Source: Variovorax sp. JS1663
GTDB taxonomy: Bacteria > Pseudomonadota > Gammaproteobacteria > Burkholderiales > Burkholderiaceae_C
DNA: 45,965 nt
Assembly: GCF_002157355.1 (NCBI RefSeq)
Contig: NZ_LYMK01000051.1
Location: forward strand, 1 to 45,965
Reading direction: 5' to 3'
A program made the position numbers and the translations under genes. The notes beneath the pieces were generated by a model, which ran no database searches, had not been told where the DNA came from, and saw only the letters and a program-made list of their open reading frames with translations. This document shows, one piece after another, positions 8,235 to 16,222 of the stretch (its first letter is position 1; the number at the start of each line of letters is the position of its first letter).

Positions 8235-9228
8235 GGCCGCGCCCCCGCGCTTTGCCGCCGTCGGCGCGGGCCGCATGGGGCGGGGCATCGCGATCGCCTT
8301 CGCCTACGCGGGACACCGGATCGCGCTGGTCGACCTGCGCGTGCGCAGCGAGCAGGCCTGGCAGAAGCTGCGCAGCGAGGTGCTGGCCGAGATCGAGGGC
8401 AGCCTCGCCGGCCTGGCGCAGCTTGGCGTGCTCGATGCGGCGCAGGTGCCTGCGATCGCCGCGCGCGTCGAAGTCGTGCCGGTGTCCGGGGCGCCGCGCG
8501 CGCTGGCGGGCGCCGAACTGGTGTTCGAGGGGGTGCCCGAAACGATGGCGGCCAAGCGCGAAGCCTTCGAGCAGATCAACCGCCATTGCCGCGAGGACGC
8601 GATCCTCACCTCCACCACCAGCAGCATCCTGGTGACGCAGATCGCCGCACTGGTGAAGAAGCCGGAGCGCTTCCTCAACATGCACTGGCTCAACCCGGCC
8701 TACGTGATCCCGGTGGTGGAGCTCAGCACGCACCCGGGCACCGATGCCGCGGTGCTGGCGCGCACCAAGGGGCTGATGGAGCAGATCGGCAAGCTGCCGG
8801 TGGTGTGCGGCCCGACGCCCGGCTACATCGTGCCGCGACTGCAGGCACTGGTGATGAACGAGGCCGCGCGCATGGTGGAAGAGGGCGCCGCCACCGCCGA
8901 GGAGATCGACAAGGCCACGCGCTACGGCATGGGCCTGCGCTTCGCCGCGCTGGGCGTGGTGGAGTTCATCGACTTCGGCGGCGCGGACATCCTGCACCAC
9001 GCGAGCCGCGAGATGTCGGGCTCGATCGATGCCGCGCGCTATGCCGCGCCAGCGGTGCTCGACCGCATGATGGCCGAGGGGCGGCTGGGACTGAAGAGCG
9101 GCAGCGGCTTCTACGACTATGCCGGCCGCGACGTCGGTGCCTACAGGCGCGACGTGCTGGCGCGCACGCTCGGCATGTTGAAGCACGCCGGGCTGTGGCG
9201 GCCGCCGGCCGACGAGACACGGCCATGA
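8224..9228 (+). CDS. 3-hydroxyacyl-CoA dehydrogenase family protein
   Basis: A 334-residue protein with an N-terminal NAD-binding motif (AVGAGRMGRGIAIAFAYAG) and a C-terminal 3HCDH domain (PGYIVPRLQALVMNEAARMVEEG). The active-site His segment is MHWLNPAYVIPVVE, a variant of the HFFNP motif. This family includes 3-hydroxybutyryl-CoA dehydrogenases but also L-carnitine and L-gulonate dehydrogenases, so the substrate may be a hydroxyacid rather than a CoA ester. The start overlaps the upstream gene by 11 nt. Confidence 0.85.
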   Translation: MANEAAPPRFAAVGAGRMGRGIAIAFAYAGHRIALVDLRVRSEQAWQKLRSEVLAEIEGSLAGLAQLGVLDAAQVPAIAARVEVVPVSGAPRALAGAELVFEGVPETMAAKREAFEQINRHCREDAILTSTTSSILVTQIAALVKKPERFLNMHWLNPAYVIPVVELSTHPGTDAAVLARTKGLMEQIGKLPVVCGPTPGYIVPRLQALVMNEAARMVEEGAATAEEIDKATRYGMGLRFAALGVVEFIDFGGADILHHASREMSGSIDAARYAAPAVLDRMMAEGRLGLKSGSGFYDYAGRDVGAYRRDVLARTLGMLKHAGLWRPPADETRP

Positions 9229-10028
9229 GCAGGATCCGCCGCGCCTTCGCGGACCTGTCGGTCGGGCAGGTCCACTACGCGAGTTGCGGCGATCCGCGCG
9301 CAGAGACCGTGCTGCTGCTGCACCAGTCGCCGCGCAGCTGGGCCGAATACCGGCATGTGCTGCCTCTCCTCGGCGAGCGCTTCCGCGCGGTCGCGATGGA
9401 CACGGCCGGCTTCGGCGATTCCGAGGACGGCGGCGTGCCGGCCAGCATCGAGCAGTGGGCGCGCGTGGCCATCGAGCTGCTCGACGCGCTGGGCGTTGCC
9501 CGTGCGCATGTGGTCGGGCATCACACGGGCGGCGTGATCGCGATCGAGCTGGCCAGCGCCTTCGCGCAGCGCGTGCACGGGCTGGTGTTGTCGTCCACGC
9601 CGTACGCCGATGCGACCTTCCGGCGCGCGCGGGCCGAGCGCCCGCCGATCGACGAGGTGGCGATGAGCCAGGACGGCAGCCATCTCGCGGCGCTGTGGGA
9701 CAAACGCCGGGGCTTCTACCCGCCGGGGCGGCCCGAGCTACTCGAGGCTTTCGTGCAGGACGCGCTCAAGGTCAGCGGCCGCATGGAGGAAGGCCACCGC
9801 GCCGTGGCCGCCTACCGCATGGAGGACCGCATCGCCAAGGTCCGGCAGCCTACGCTGATCCTGCGTGCGACCGACGATCCCTTCGCCGCGCCGCATGCGG
9901 TCGAATTGAAGGAACACATTCCGCAAGCACGTATCGTCGAGATCCCGGGCGGCATGGTGCCCTTGCCCGACCAGATGCCGGCGGCCTTCTCCGCAGCGGT
10001 GCTGGCCTTCCTGGAGGCGCTGCGGTGA
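9225..10028 (+). CDS. Alpha/beta-fold hydrolase-like protein with atypical active site
   Basis: The ATG at 9225 overlaps the previous stop (ATGA); the product is 267 residues. The alpha/beta-hydrolase fold is evident (LLLHQSPRSWAEY oxyanion loop, MDTAGFGDS, nucleophile elbow VVGHHTGGVI, ATDDPF acid loop). The elbow reads G98-H-H-T-G102, so the nucleophile position holds His100 instead of Ser, Cys or Asp. The usual catalytic His near the C-terminus appears replaced in PGGMVPLPDQ. This HQxP/GHHTG group recurs among annotated hydrolases, but normal ester hydrolysis is doubtful. It may catalyse a decarboxylation, C-C cleavage or binding role. Confidence 0.85.
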   Translation: MSRIRRAFADLSVGQVHYASCGDPRAETVLLLHQSPRSWAEYRHVLPLLGERFRAVAMDTAGFGDSEDGGVPASIEQWARVAIELLDALGVARAHVVGHHTGGVIAIELASAFAQRVHGLVLSSTPYADATFRRARAERPPIDEVAMSQDGSHLAALWDKRRGFYPPGRPELLEAFVQDALKVSGRMEEGHRAVAAYRMEDRIAKVRQPTLILRATDDPFAAPHAVELKEHIPQARIVEIPGGMVPLPDQMPAAFSAAVLAFLEALR

Positions 10029-10894
10029 AGGCGGTGCGCATCGCCGGCTTCGGCGCGGCACCGGTGCTGGAGGAGATGCCCGATCCGCAGCCGCGCGCCG
10101 GCCGCACGATCGTGCGCATGGCCGCCGCCACGGTGGGTCACATCGACCGCACGGTCTGGACCGGCGCCTTCCTGCGTCATCCGCCGCTGCCCTACGTGCC
10201 GGGCGTCGAGGCCGCGGGCATCGTGGTCGCGAGCGACCGCCATGCGCCCGGCCAGCGCGTGTGGGTGCGCGGCAGCGGGCTCGGCACCATGGAGAACGGC
10301 ACCTGGTGCGAGCTGATCGATGCGCCCGACGAGGCGCTGGGCCTGTTGCCCGACGGGATCGACATGGCCCTGGGCTCGGCCTTCTTCTCGCCCTGCACCT
10401 CGGCTTGGGTCGCGCTGCACGAGGTGGCGAAGCTGCAGCCCGGCGAGCGGGTGCTGGTCACCGGCGCCACCGGCGCGGTCGGTTCCATGACGGTGCAACT
10501 GGCGCGCGATGCCGGTGCCATCGTGCTCGCCAGGATCGAAGACGCCGCGCTGCAGCCCGCGGACCTCCTCGTCGACACGGTGGGCGGCCCGGTGCTGGAA
10601 GCGGCGCTGCCCTGCATCGCGCCCGGTGGCCGCGCGGTGCTGGTGGGCTACACGGCCGGCAACGCGCTGCCGCTGAACCTCGCGCATTTCCTGCAGCGCG
10701 ACGTGGCGCTGCTGCCGCTCAACATGTTCCGGCGCGAGGCCGCTGGTCGCGCGGCCGTGCCCGAACTGCTCGCGCGCCTTGCGGATGGAAGATTGAAGCT
10801 CGAGGTCCGGCGCTTCGGCCTGGCCGAAGCCGCCACCGCGCTCGAATGGATCGCGCAGCGCGGCCACCGCGGCCGGGCGGTGCTGGTGCCCTGA
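10025..10894 (+). CDS. Zinc-independent quinone oxidoreductase-like MDR protein
   Basis: GTG start at 10025 inside the GTGA overlap with the hydrolase gene; 289 residues. The N-terminal GroES-like part (PYVPGVEAAGIVV) is followed by a Rossmann segment VLVTGATGAVGSMTVQLARDAGA. The zinc-ligand cysteines of alcohol dehydrogenases are absent, which points to the quinone reductase/enoyl reductase branch. At 289 residues it is shorter than the usual 320-340. Likely NADPH-dependent; the substrate is unknown, presumably an unsaturated intermediate of the operon's pathway. It ends the four-gene operon. Confidence 0.82.
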   Translation: MKAVRIAGFGAAPVLEEMPDPQPRAGRTIVRMAAATVGHIDRTVWTGAFLRHPPLPYVPGVEAAGIVVASDRHAPGQRVWVRGSGLGTMENGTWCELIDAPDEALGLLPDGIDMALGSAFFSPCTSAWVALHEVAKLQPGERVLVTGATGAVGSMTVQLARDAGAIVLARIEDAALQPADLLVDTVGGPVLEAALPCIAPGGRAVLVGYTAGNALPLNLAHFLQRDVALLPLNMFRREAAGRAAVPELLARLADGRLKLEVRRFGLAEAATALEWIAQRGHRGRAVLVP

Positions 10895-10965
10895 GGGTGG
10901 TGCCCGCCACCAGGATCTGAGATCCTTGCGCCCGGCGCCGCTGTCCGGCGCAGGAAGGCATCGAC

Positions 10966-11883
10966 ATGGAGACCCATCCCTGGCTGTCCCTGAGCACACC
11001 GGTGGCCGCCGCGCGCGCCGCCGGCCGGCCGCTGGTGGGGCTGGAGTCCACCATCATCGCGCACGGCATGCCGTACCCGGAGAACCTGCGCACCGCGCGC
11101 GAGGTGGAGGCGTTGATCCGCGGCATGGGCGCCGAGCCCGCCACCATCGCGGTGATCGGCGGACGCATCCGCATCGGGCTGTCCGACGAGGAACTGGAGC
11201 TGCTGGCGCAATCCGGCCGCGTGCACAAGGTCAGCCGGCGCGACCTGCCGGCCGTGCTGGCCAGCGGCGAGCCCGGCGCCACCACGGTGGCCGGCACGAT
11301 GATCTGCGCGGCGCTGGCCGGCATCGAGGTCTTCGTCACCGGCGGCATCGGCGGCGTGCACCGCGGTGCGCCGCAGAGCTTCGACATCTCCGCCGACCTG
11401 CAGGAGCTGGCCAGGACCTCGGTCGCGGTGGTGTGCGCCGGCGCGAAGTCCATCCTCGACATCGGGCTCACGCTGGAGTACCTGGAGACGCATGGCGTGC
11501 CGGTGCTCAGTTGCGGGCAGGACAACTTCGCGGCCTTCTACACGCGCGACAGCGGCTTCCGCGCGGACTACCGGCTGGACGATGCCCAGGCGCAGGCACG
11601 CTTCATCCGCACCAAGTGGGACCTGGGCCTGGCCGGGGGCGTGGTGCTGAGCACGCCGGTACCGGAAAACGCGGCCATGCCGCGCGAGGAGATCGATGCA
11701 ATCACGCAACTGGCGCTGACCGAGGCCGATGCGCGGGGCATCGCCGGCAAGGCCGTCACGCCCTTTCTGCTGGCGCGCATCCAGGCACTGACCGGCGGGC
11801 GCAGCCTGGCGACCAACATCGCGCTGATCAGGCACAACGCCGAAGTGGGTGCGCGGCTGGCGCTGGCCCTGGCGCGCGCGTAG
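10966..11883 (+). CDS. psuG: Pseudouridine-5'-phosphate glycosidase
   Basis: A 305-residue protein matching PsuG along its length: VGLESTIIAHGMPYPENLRTA at the N-terminus, PATIAVIGGRIRIGLSDEEL, TTVAGTM, FVTGGIGGVHRG, SILDIGLTLEYLET, and a C-terminal TPFLLARI..LTGGRSLATNIALI. The enzyme reversibly splits pseudouridine 5'-phosphate to uracil and ribose 5-phosphate. AGGAAGG lies 6-7 nt before the ATG. The usual kinase partner (psuK) is not nearby. Its presence in a catabolic island is unexpected. A 15-nt palindrome (10912-10926, arms AGGATCT/AGATCCT) precedes it. It converges on the marR gene with only a 4-nt gap. Confidence 0.93.
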   Translation: METHPWLSLSTPVAAARAAGRPLVGLESTIIAHGMPYPENLRTAREVEALIRGMGAEPATIAVIGGRIRIGLSDEELELLAQSGRVHKVSRRDLPAVLASGEPGATTVAGTMICAALAGIEVFVTGGIGGVHRGAPQSFDISADLQELARTSVAVVCAGAKSILDIGLTLEYLETHGVPVLSCGQDNFAAFYTRDSGFRADYRLDDAQAQARFIRTKWDLGLAGGVVLSTPVPENAAMPREEIDAITQLALTEADARGIAGKAVTPFLLARIQALTGGRSLATNIALIRHNAEVGARLALALARA

Positions 11884-11887
11884 CGGC

Positions 11888-12373
11888 CTACTCCTCCTCG
11901 CTCTCGTCGCTGTCCTGCGGCGCCCGCGCATGCAGCTCGATCATCTGCCGCAGGGTGGTCTTCAGCTCTTCGGCGCGCAGCAGGCCGAAGGGCTCCAGCA
12001 CGCGCCGCTCGTGCTCGCGCGCCAGATCCATCAGGTGCTCCACCGTCTTGGCGCCCTTGCGCGTGATGCGCACCAGCGTGATGCGGCGATCACTGCCGTG
12101 GGGCAGGCGCTCGACCTGGCCCTTGGATTCCATGCGGTCCAGCAGGCGCGTCACCGTGGGCTGCTTGGTCACCGTCACCTGCGCCAGCTGGCCGATGCTG
12201 ATGGGGTCGCCGCCCGCCAGCGAGGCCATGACCCGCCATTCCGACACCGAGAAGCCGTGCTGCCGCGCGACCACGTGGAACTCCGACGAGATCAGCTGGC
12301 TGGCCTGCGCGAGCAGGGCCGGCAGGTAGTCCTCGACGAAGCGAAGCGGCTTTCTAGACGCGGTCGATGCCAT
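11888..12373 (-). CDS. MarR-family regulator, divergent to the 2-oxoacid oxidoreductase operon
   Basis: A 161-residue winged-helix regulator with the MarR core (SEWRVMASLAGGDPISIGQLAQ; TVTKQPTVTRLLDRMESKGQVERLPHGSDRRITLVRITRKG) and an acidic tail (DSDESEEE). It is transcribed away from the gene at 12512, and the promoters of the two genes overlap, so it probably regulates both and may respond to the pathway's aromatic acid. In Variovorax the auxin-degradation (iad) locus is controlled by a MarR repressor, IadR; this gene or the second marR at 37041 could be that protein. Confidence 0.9.
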   Translation of the reverse strand: MASTASRKPLRFVEDYLPALLAQASQLISSEFHVVARQHGFSVSEWRVMASLAGGDPISIGQLAQVTVTKQPTVTRLLDRMESKGQVERLPHGSDRRITLVRITRKGAKTVEHLMDLAREHERRVLEPFGLLRAEELKTTLRQMIELHARAPQDSDESEEE

Positions 12374-12419
12374 GAAGACTCCCCGGGGTTCTGGCAGGCA
12401 CGCAGCTTGCGTATCTAGG

Positions 12420-12459
12420 GTTATTCATGATTGTGGATACATTCACTTGTCAACATTAT
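12420..12459. promoter_or_regulatory. Overlapping divergent promoters for marR and the 2-oxoacid oxidoreductase operon
   Basis: On the plus strand TTGTGG (12431-12436), a 17-nt spacer and CATTAT (12454-12459) can drive the gene at 12512. On the minus strand TTGACA (12453-12448) is a consensus -35 for marR, with a weak -10 (TCATGA) 17 nt further on. The two core elements interleave, so one protein bound here would affect both. The minus-strand sequence shares GTTGACArGyGAAT and a distal AATAAC with the promoter at 7075-7110. Confidence 0.55.
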
Positions 12460-12511
12460 AGGGACCGCACGATGAGGCGGCCCATCGCCGTCACGGGAAA
12501 GAAACGACATC

Positions 12512-14695
12512 ATGGCTGAACGATCATTCGTTGAGGAGGTCAAGAAGCTCCGACTTTCGGAGGGGGAGCTGTTCCGGGGCGAGGGCATCCTGGCGGTGAC
12601 CAAGGCGCTGCTCGAATCCGGCGTCTCCTACGTGGCCGGCTACCAGGGCGCGCCCATCTCGCACCTGATGGACGTGCTGGCCGATGCCCAGGACATCCTG
12701 GCTGAGCAGGGCATCCGTTTCGAGAACAGCGCCAGCGAGGCCACGGCGGCCGCCACCCTGGCCGCCTCGGTCAACTACCCGCTGCGAGGCGCCGTCACCT
12801 TCAAGGCGACCGTGGGCACCAACGTGGCCTCCGACGCGCTGGCCAACCTGGCTTCCGGCGGCGTGACAGGCGGCGCCCTGATCATCGTGGGCGAGGACTA
12901 CGGCGAGGGCTCCTCGATCATGCAGGAGCGCAGCCATGCCTTCGCGATGAAGTCGCAGATCTGGCTGCTGGATCCGCGGCCCAACCTGCCTTCCATCGTG
13001 GAGGCGGTGAAGAAGGGCTTCGAGCTGTCCGAGGCCAGCCGCACGCCGGTCATGCTGCAGCTGCGCATCCGCGCCTGCCACGTGCACGGCCAGTTCGTCA
13101 CCGGGGCCAACCGGCGCGCCGACTTCACGCTCAAGGACGCGCTGGAGAACCCGCAGCGCGACGTCAGCCGCATCGTGCTGCCGCCGGCCAGCTTCGTGCA
13201 CGAGCAGGAGAAGGTGAAGGAGCGCTGGCCCGCCGCGCTGCGCTTCATCGAGGAACACCAGCTCAACGAGTTCTTCTCGGCCGATGCCGACGACATCGGC
13301 ATCATCGTCCAGGGCGGCAGCTACAACACCCAACTGCGCGCGCTCGAGCGCCTGGGCCTGGCCGACGTGTACGGCAACACGCAGGTGCCGCTGTACGTGA
13401 TGAACGTGGCCTACCCGCTGGTGGACAACGAGGTGCTGCGCTTCTGCGAGGGCAAGCGCGCGGTGCTGGTGGTCGAGGAGGGCCAGCCCAACTTCGTCGA
13501 GCAGAACCTCGCGACCATCCTGCGCCAGGCCGGCTCGACCACCGTCCTGCACGGCAAGGACATGCTGCCGGTCGCCGGCGAATACACCGCGGCCGAGCTG
13601 CTCAAGGGCACGCGCGCCTTCGCGGAGCGCTACGGCCGGTTGGCCCCGTTGCCGGTGCCCGCGCCGGTGCGCAAGGTGATCCCGCTCAAGGAAGTCGCCG
13701 AGATCGGCGTCGATGCCGCACCCGAGCCGGCCCTGCCGCTGGGCGACAGCGTCCACGCTCGCCCGCCGGGCTTCTGCACCGGCTGCCCCGAGCGCCCCAT
13801 CTTCGCCGCGATGAAGCTCGTGGAGCGCGAACTCGGCCCGCACCACGTGAGCGCCGACATCGGCTGCCACCTGTTCTCCATCCTGCCGCCCTTCAACATA
13901 GGCAACACCACCATGGGCTACGGCCTGGGCGGTGCCGGCGCGGCCGCGCTCAATGCGCCGGCCGGCAAGCGCGCCATCTCGATGATGGGCGACGGCGGCT
14001 TCTGGCACAACGGCTTGACCAGCGGCGTCGCCAACGCGGTCTTCAACCGGAGCGACAACCTGACCATCGTGGTCGACAACAACTACACCTCGGCCACCGG
14101 CGGCCAGGACATCCTGTCGTCGAAGGCGCAGAACGCGACCCGCAGCACCGGCCATGCGATCGAGCGCGCGGTGCGCGGCGTCGGCGTGGAATGGGTGAGG
14201 ACACTGCGCCGCACCTACGACGTGGCCGGCATGCGCGACGCCATCAAGGAGGCGCTCACCACGAAGCAGAAGGGCCCCAAGGTCCTGATCGCGCAGTCCG
14301 AGTGCATGCTCAACAAGCAGCGCCGCGAGAAGCCGCTGGTGCGCAAGGCCATCGCCGACGGCAAGCGCATGGTGCGCGACAAGTTCGGCGTCGACTCCGA
14401 CACCTGCACCGGCGACCATTCCTGCATCCGGCTCTCCGGCTGCCCGTCGCTGTCGATCAAGGCCAACCCCGATCCGCTGCGGACGGACCCCGTCGCCACC
14501 GTGCTCGACAGCTGCGTGGGCTGCGGCAACTGCGGCGACGTCTCGCATGCCGCGGTGCTGTGCCCCTCCTTCTACAAGGCGCAGATCGTCAGCAACCCCA
14601 CGGGCTGGGACCGCTTCCGCCAGTGGGTGCGCACGGCCGTGATCGGCTGGCTGCAGCGCGGCGAGGCCAGGCGCCGAGAAACCTATGCCTTCTGA
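12512..14695 (+). CDS. Indolepyruvate ferredoxin oxidoreductase-like alpha subunit (ThDP-dependent)
   Basis: A 727-residue IorA-type subunit. It has an N-terminal pyrimidine-binding domain (GYQGAPISHLMDVL), a ThDP signature (GDGGFWHNGLTSG ... IVVDNNYT), a CTGCPER motif before the ThDP domain, and a C-terminal ferredoxin-like region with clustered cysteines (TCTGDHSCIRLSGC; DSCVGCGNCGDVSHAAVLC). The family oxidatively decarboxylates aryl 2-oxoacids to aryl-CoA and CO2. Next to an isatin-hydrolase-like gene, isatinate (2-aminophenylglyoxylate) is an attractive substrate, giving anthraniloyl-CoA; that is inference. It heads the operon that runs to 24609 and its start overlaps no other gene. It may correspond to iadA of Variovorax, but I am not sure of the lettering. 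Confidence 0.88.
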   Translation: MAERSFVEEVKKLRLSEGELFRGEGILAVTKALLESGVSYVAGYQGAPISHLMDVLADAQDILAEQGIRFENSASEATAAATLAASVNYPLRGAVTFKATVGTNVASDALANLASGGVTGGALIIVGEDYGEGSSIMQERSHAFAMKSQIWLLDPRPNLPSIVEAVKKGFELSEASRTPVMLQLRIRACHVHGQFVTGANRRADFTLKDALENPQRDVSRIVLPPASFVHEQEKVKERWPAALRFIEEHQLNEFFSADADDIGIIVQGGSYNTQLRALERLGLADVYGNTQVPLYVMNVAYPLVDNEVLRFCEGKRAVLVVEEGQPNFVEQNLATILRQAGSTTVLHGKDMLPVAGEYTAAELLKGTRAFAERYGRLAPLPVPAPVRKVIPLKEVAEIGVDAAPEPALPLGDSVHARPPGFCTGCPERPIFAAMKLVERELGPHHVSADIGCHLFSILPPFNIGNTTMGYGLGGAGAAALNAPAGKRAISMMGDGGFWHNGLTSGVANAVFNRSDNLTIVVDNNYTSATGGQDILSSKAQNATRSTGHAIERAVRGVGVEWVRTLRRTYDVAGMRDAIKEALTTKQKGPKVLIAQSECMLNKQRREKPLVRKAIADGKRMVRDKFGVDSDTCTGDHSCIRLSGCPSLSIKANPDPLRTDPVATVLDSCVGCGNCGDVSHAAVLCPSFYKAQIVSNPTGWDRFRQWVRTAVIGWLQRGEARRRETYAF

Positions 14696-16199
14696 CCCGA
14701 TGACCCAAGCACAACCGATCAAAGTTGCGATCCTCGCCATGGGCGGCGAGGGCGGCGGCGTGCTGGCCGACTGGATCGTCGACCTGGGCGAGGCCAACGG
14801 CTACGTGGCGCAGACCACCTCGGTGCCGGGTGTGGCCCAGCGCACTGGCGCCACCATCTACTACGTGGAGCTCTACCCGCTCGCCCAGGCGGAGGCCGAC
14901 GGCGGCCGGCCGGTGCTGGCGCTGATGCCGCTGCCTGGCGACGTGGACGTGGTGCTCGCCTCCGAGCTCATGGAAGCCGGCCGCGCGGTGCAGCGCGGCC
15001 TGGTCACGGCCGACCGCACCACGCTGATCGCCTCCACCCACCGCGTCTATTCGATCGCCGAGAAGAGCGCGATGGGCGACGGCCGCGTCGACAGCGGCGA
15101 GCTGCTCGCCCATGCCGGCCGCGCGGCGAAGCGCTTCATCCGCTTCGACATGGCGCGTTCGGCCGAAGCGGCCGGCAGCGTGATCAGCGCGGTGATGTTC
15201 GGTGCGCTGGCCGGCGCCGGCGTGCTGCCCTTCAGCCGCGCGCAGTTCGAGGCGACCATCGAGCGCGGCGGCGTGGGCGTCAAGCCCAGCCTCAAGGCCT
15301 TCGATGCCGCCTTCTCGCGCGCCCAGGCTGGCACCGCCGACGAGCCCGCCGTTGCCGCGCCCATCGCCGCGCCGCAGCCGCGCCATCCGGCCGTGCGCGC
15401 CCTGGTCGAGCGCGTCCAGCGCGAGTTCGCGCCGGCGCTGCAGGGCGTGCTGCTCGAGGGCGTGCGCCGCCTCATCGACTACCAGGACCCGGACTACGCC
15501 GCCCTCTACCTGGACCGCATGGCTGCCGTCGCCGCGCTGCCGCAGGCCGGCGAGCACCGTCTGCAGCACGAGACCGCGCGTCACCTGGCGTTGTGGATGT
15601 CCTACGAGGACACGGCCCGCGTCGCCGCCCTCAAGACCCGCGCCACCCGCTTCGAGCGCGTGCGCGGCGAGGCCGGCGTGCAGGACGATCAGCTGCTCGC
15701 CATCCACGAGTACATGCATCCCCGGCTGCAGGAGATCTGCGAAACCCTGCCCGGCGGCATCGGCCGCTGGCTGATGAACTCCGGCGCGCCGCGCCGGCTG
15801 GTGGAACGCATGACCCGCAAGGGCCGCGTGATCCGCACCAGCTCGCTGCGCGGCTACCTGATGCTGCGCATGGTGTCCTCGGCCAGGCGCTGGCGCCGCA
15901 GCACCACCCGCTATGCCGACGAGAACCGCCGCATCGAGGAATGGCTGCAGCGCATCGCCCAGACCGCGGCGCAGCATCCGGAGTTGGCGGTCGAGCTTGC
16001 CCAGTGCCAGCGCCTGGTCAAGGGCTACAGCGACACCCACGAGCGCGGCCTGCGCAACTACGACACCCTGATGGCCGCCTTCCAGCGCGCCGGCACCCGC
16101 ATCGCGCCGGCCACGCTGCGCGAACTGCGCGATGCCGCACTGGCCGACGAGCACGGCCACCAGCTGCGCGCGGCGCTGACGCGCCATGCTCTGGCCTGA
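14685..16199 (+). CDS. Indolepyruvate oxidoreductase-like beta subunit, long form
   Basis: A 504-residue partner of the preceding subunit. The first ~200 residues are the gamma-type 2-oxoacid oxidoreductase domain (VAILAMGGEGGGVLADWIVDLGEANGYVAQTTSVPGVAQRTGATIYYVE). The remaining ~300 residues are a helical, Arg-rich extension that standalone IorB proteins (~200 residues) lack; long forms are known in proteobacteria. The ATG at 14685 overlaps the alpha stop and has GAGA upstream; an in-frame ATG at 14700 is an alternative. The overlap implies balanced expression of the two subunits. Confidence 0.87.
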   Translation: MPSDPMTQAQPIKVAILAMGGEGGGVLADWIVDLGEANGYVAQTTSVPGVAQRTGATIYYVELYPLAQAEADGGRPVLALMPLPGDVDVVLASELMEAGRAVQRGLVTADRTTLIASTHRVYSIAEKSAMGDGRVDSGELLAHAGRAAKRFIRFDMARSAEAAGSVISAVMFGALAGAGVLPFSRAQFEATIERGGVGVKPSLKAFDAAFSRAQAGTADEPAVAAPIAAPQPRHPAVRALVERVQREFAPALQGVLLEGVRRLIDYQDPDYAALYLDRMAAVAALPQAGEHRLQHETARHLALWMSYEDTARVAALKTRATRFERVRGEAGVQDDQLLAIHEYMHPRLQEICETLPGGIGRWLMNSGAPRRLVERMTRKGRVIRTSSLRGYLMLRMVSSARRWRRSTTRYADENRRIEEWLQRIAQTAAQHPELAVELAQCQRLVKGYSDTHERGLRNYDTLMAAFQRAGTRIAPATLRELRDAALADEHGHQLRAALTRHALA

Positions 16200-16222
16200 C
16201 TGAGAAACGGGAGACACGAAGG

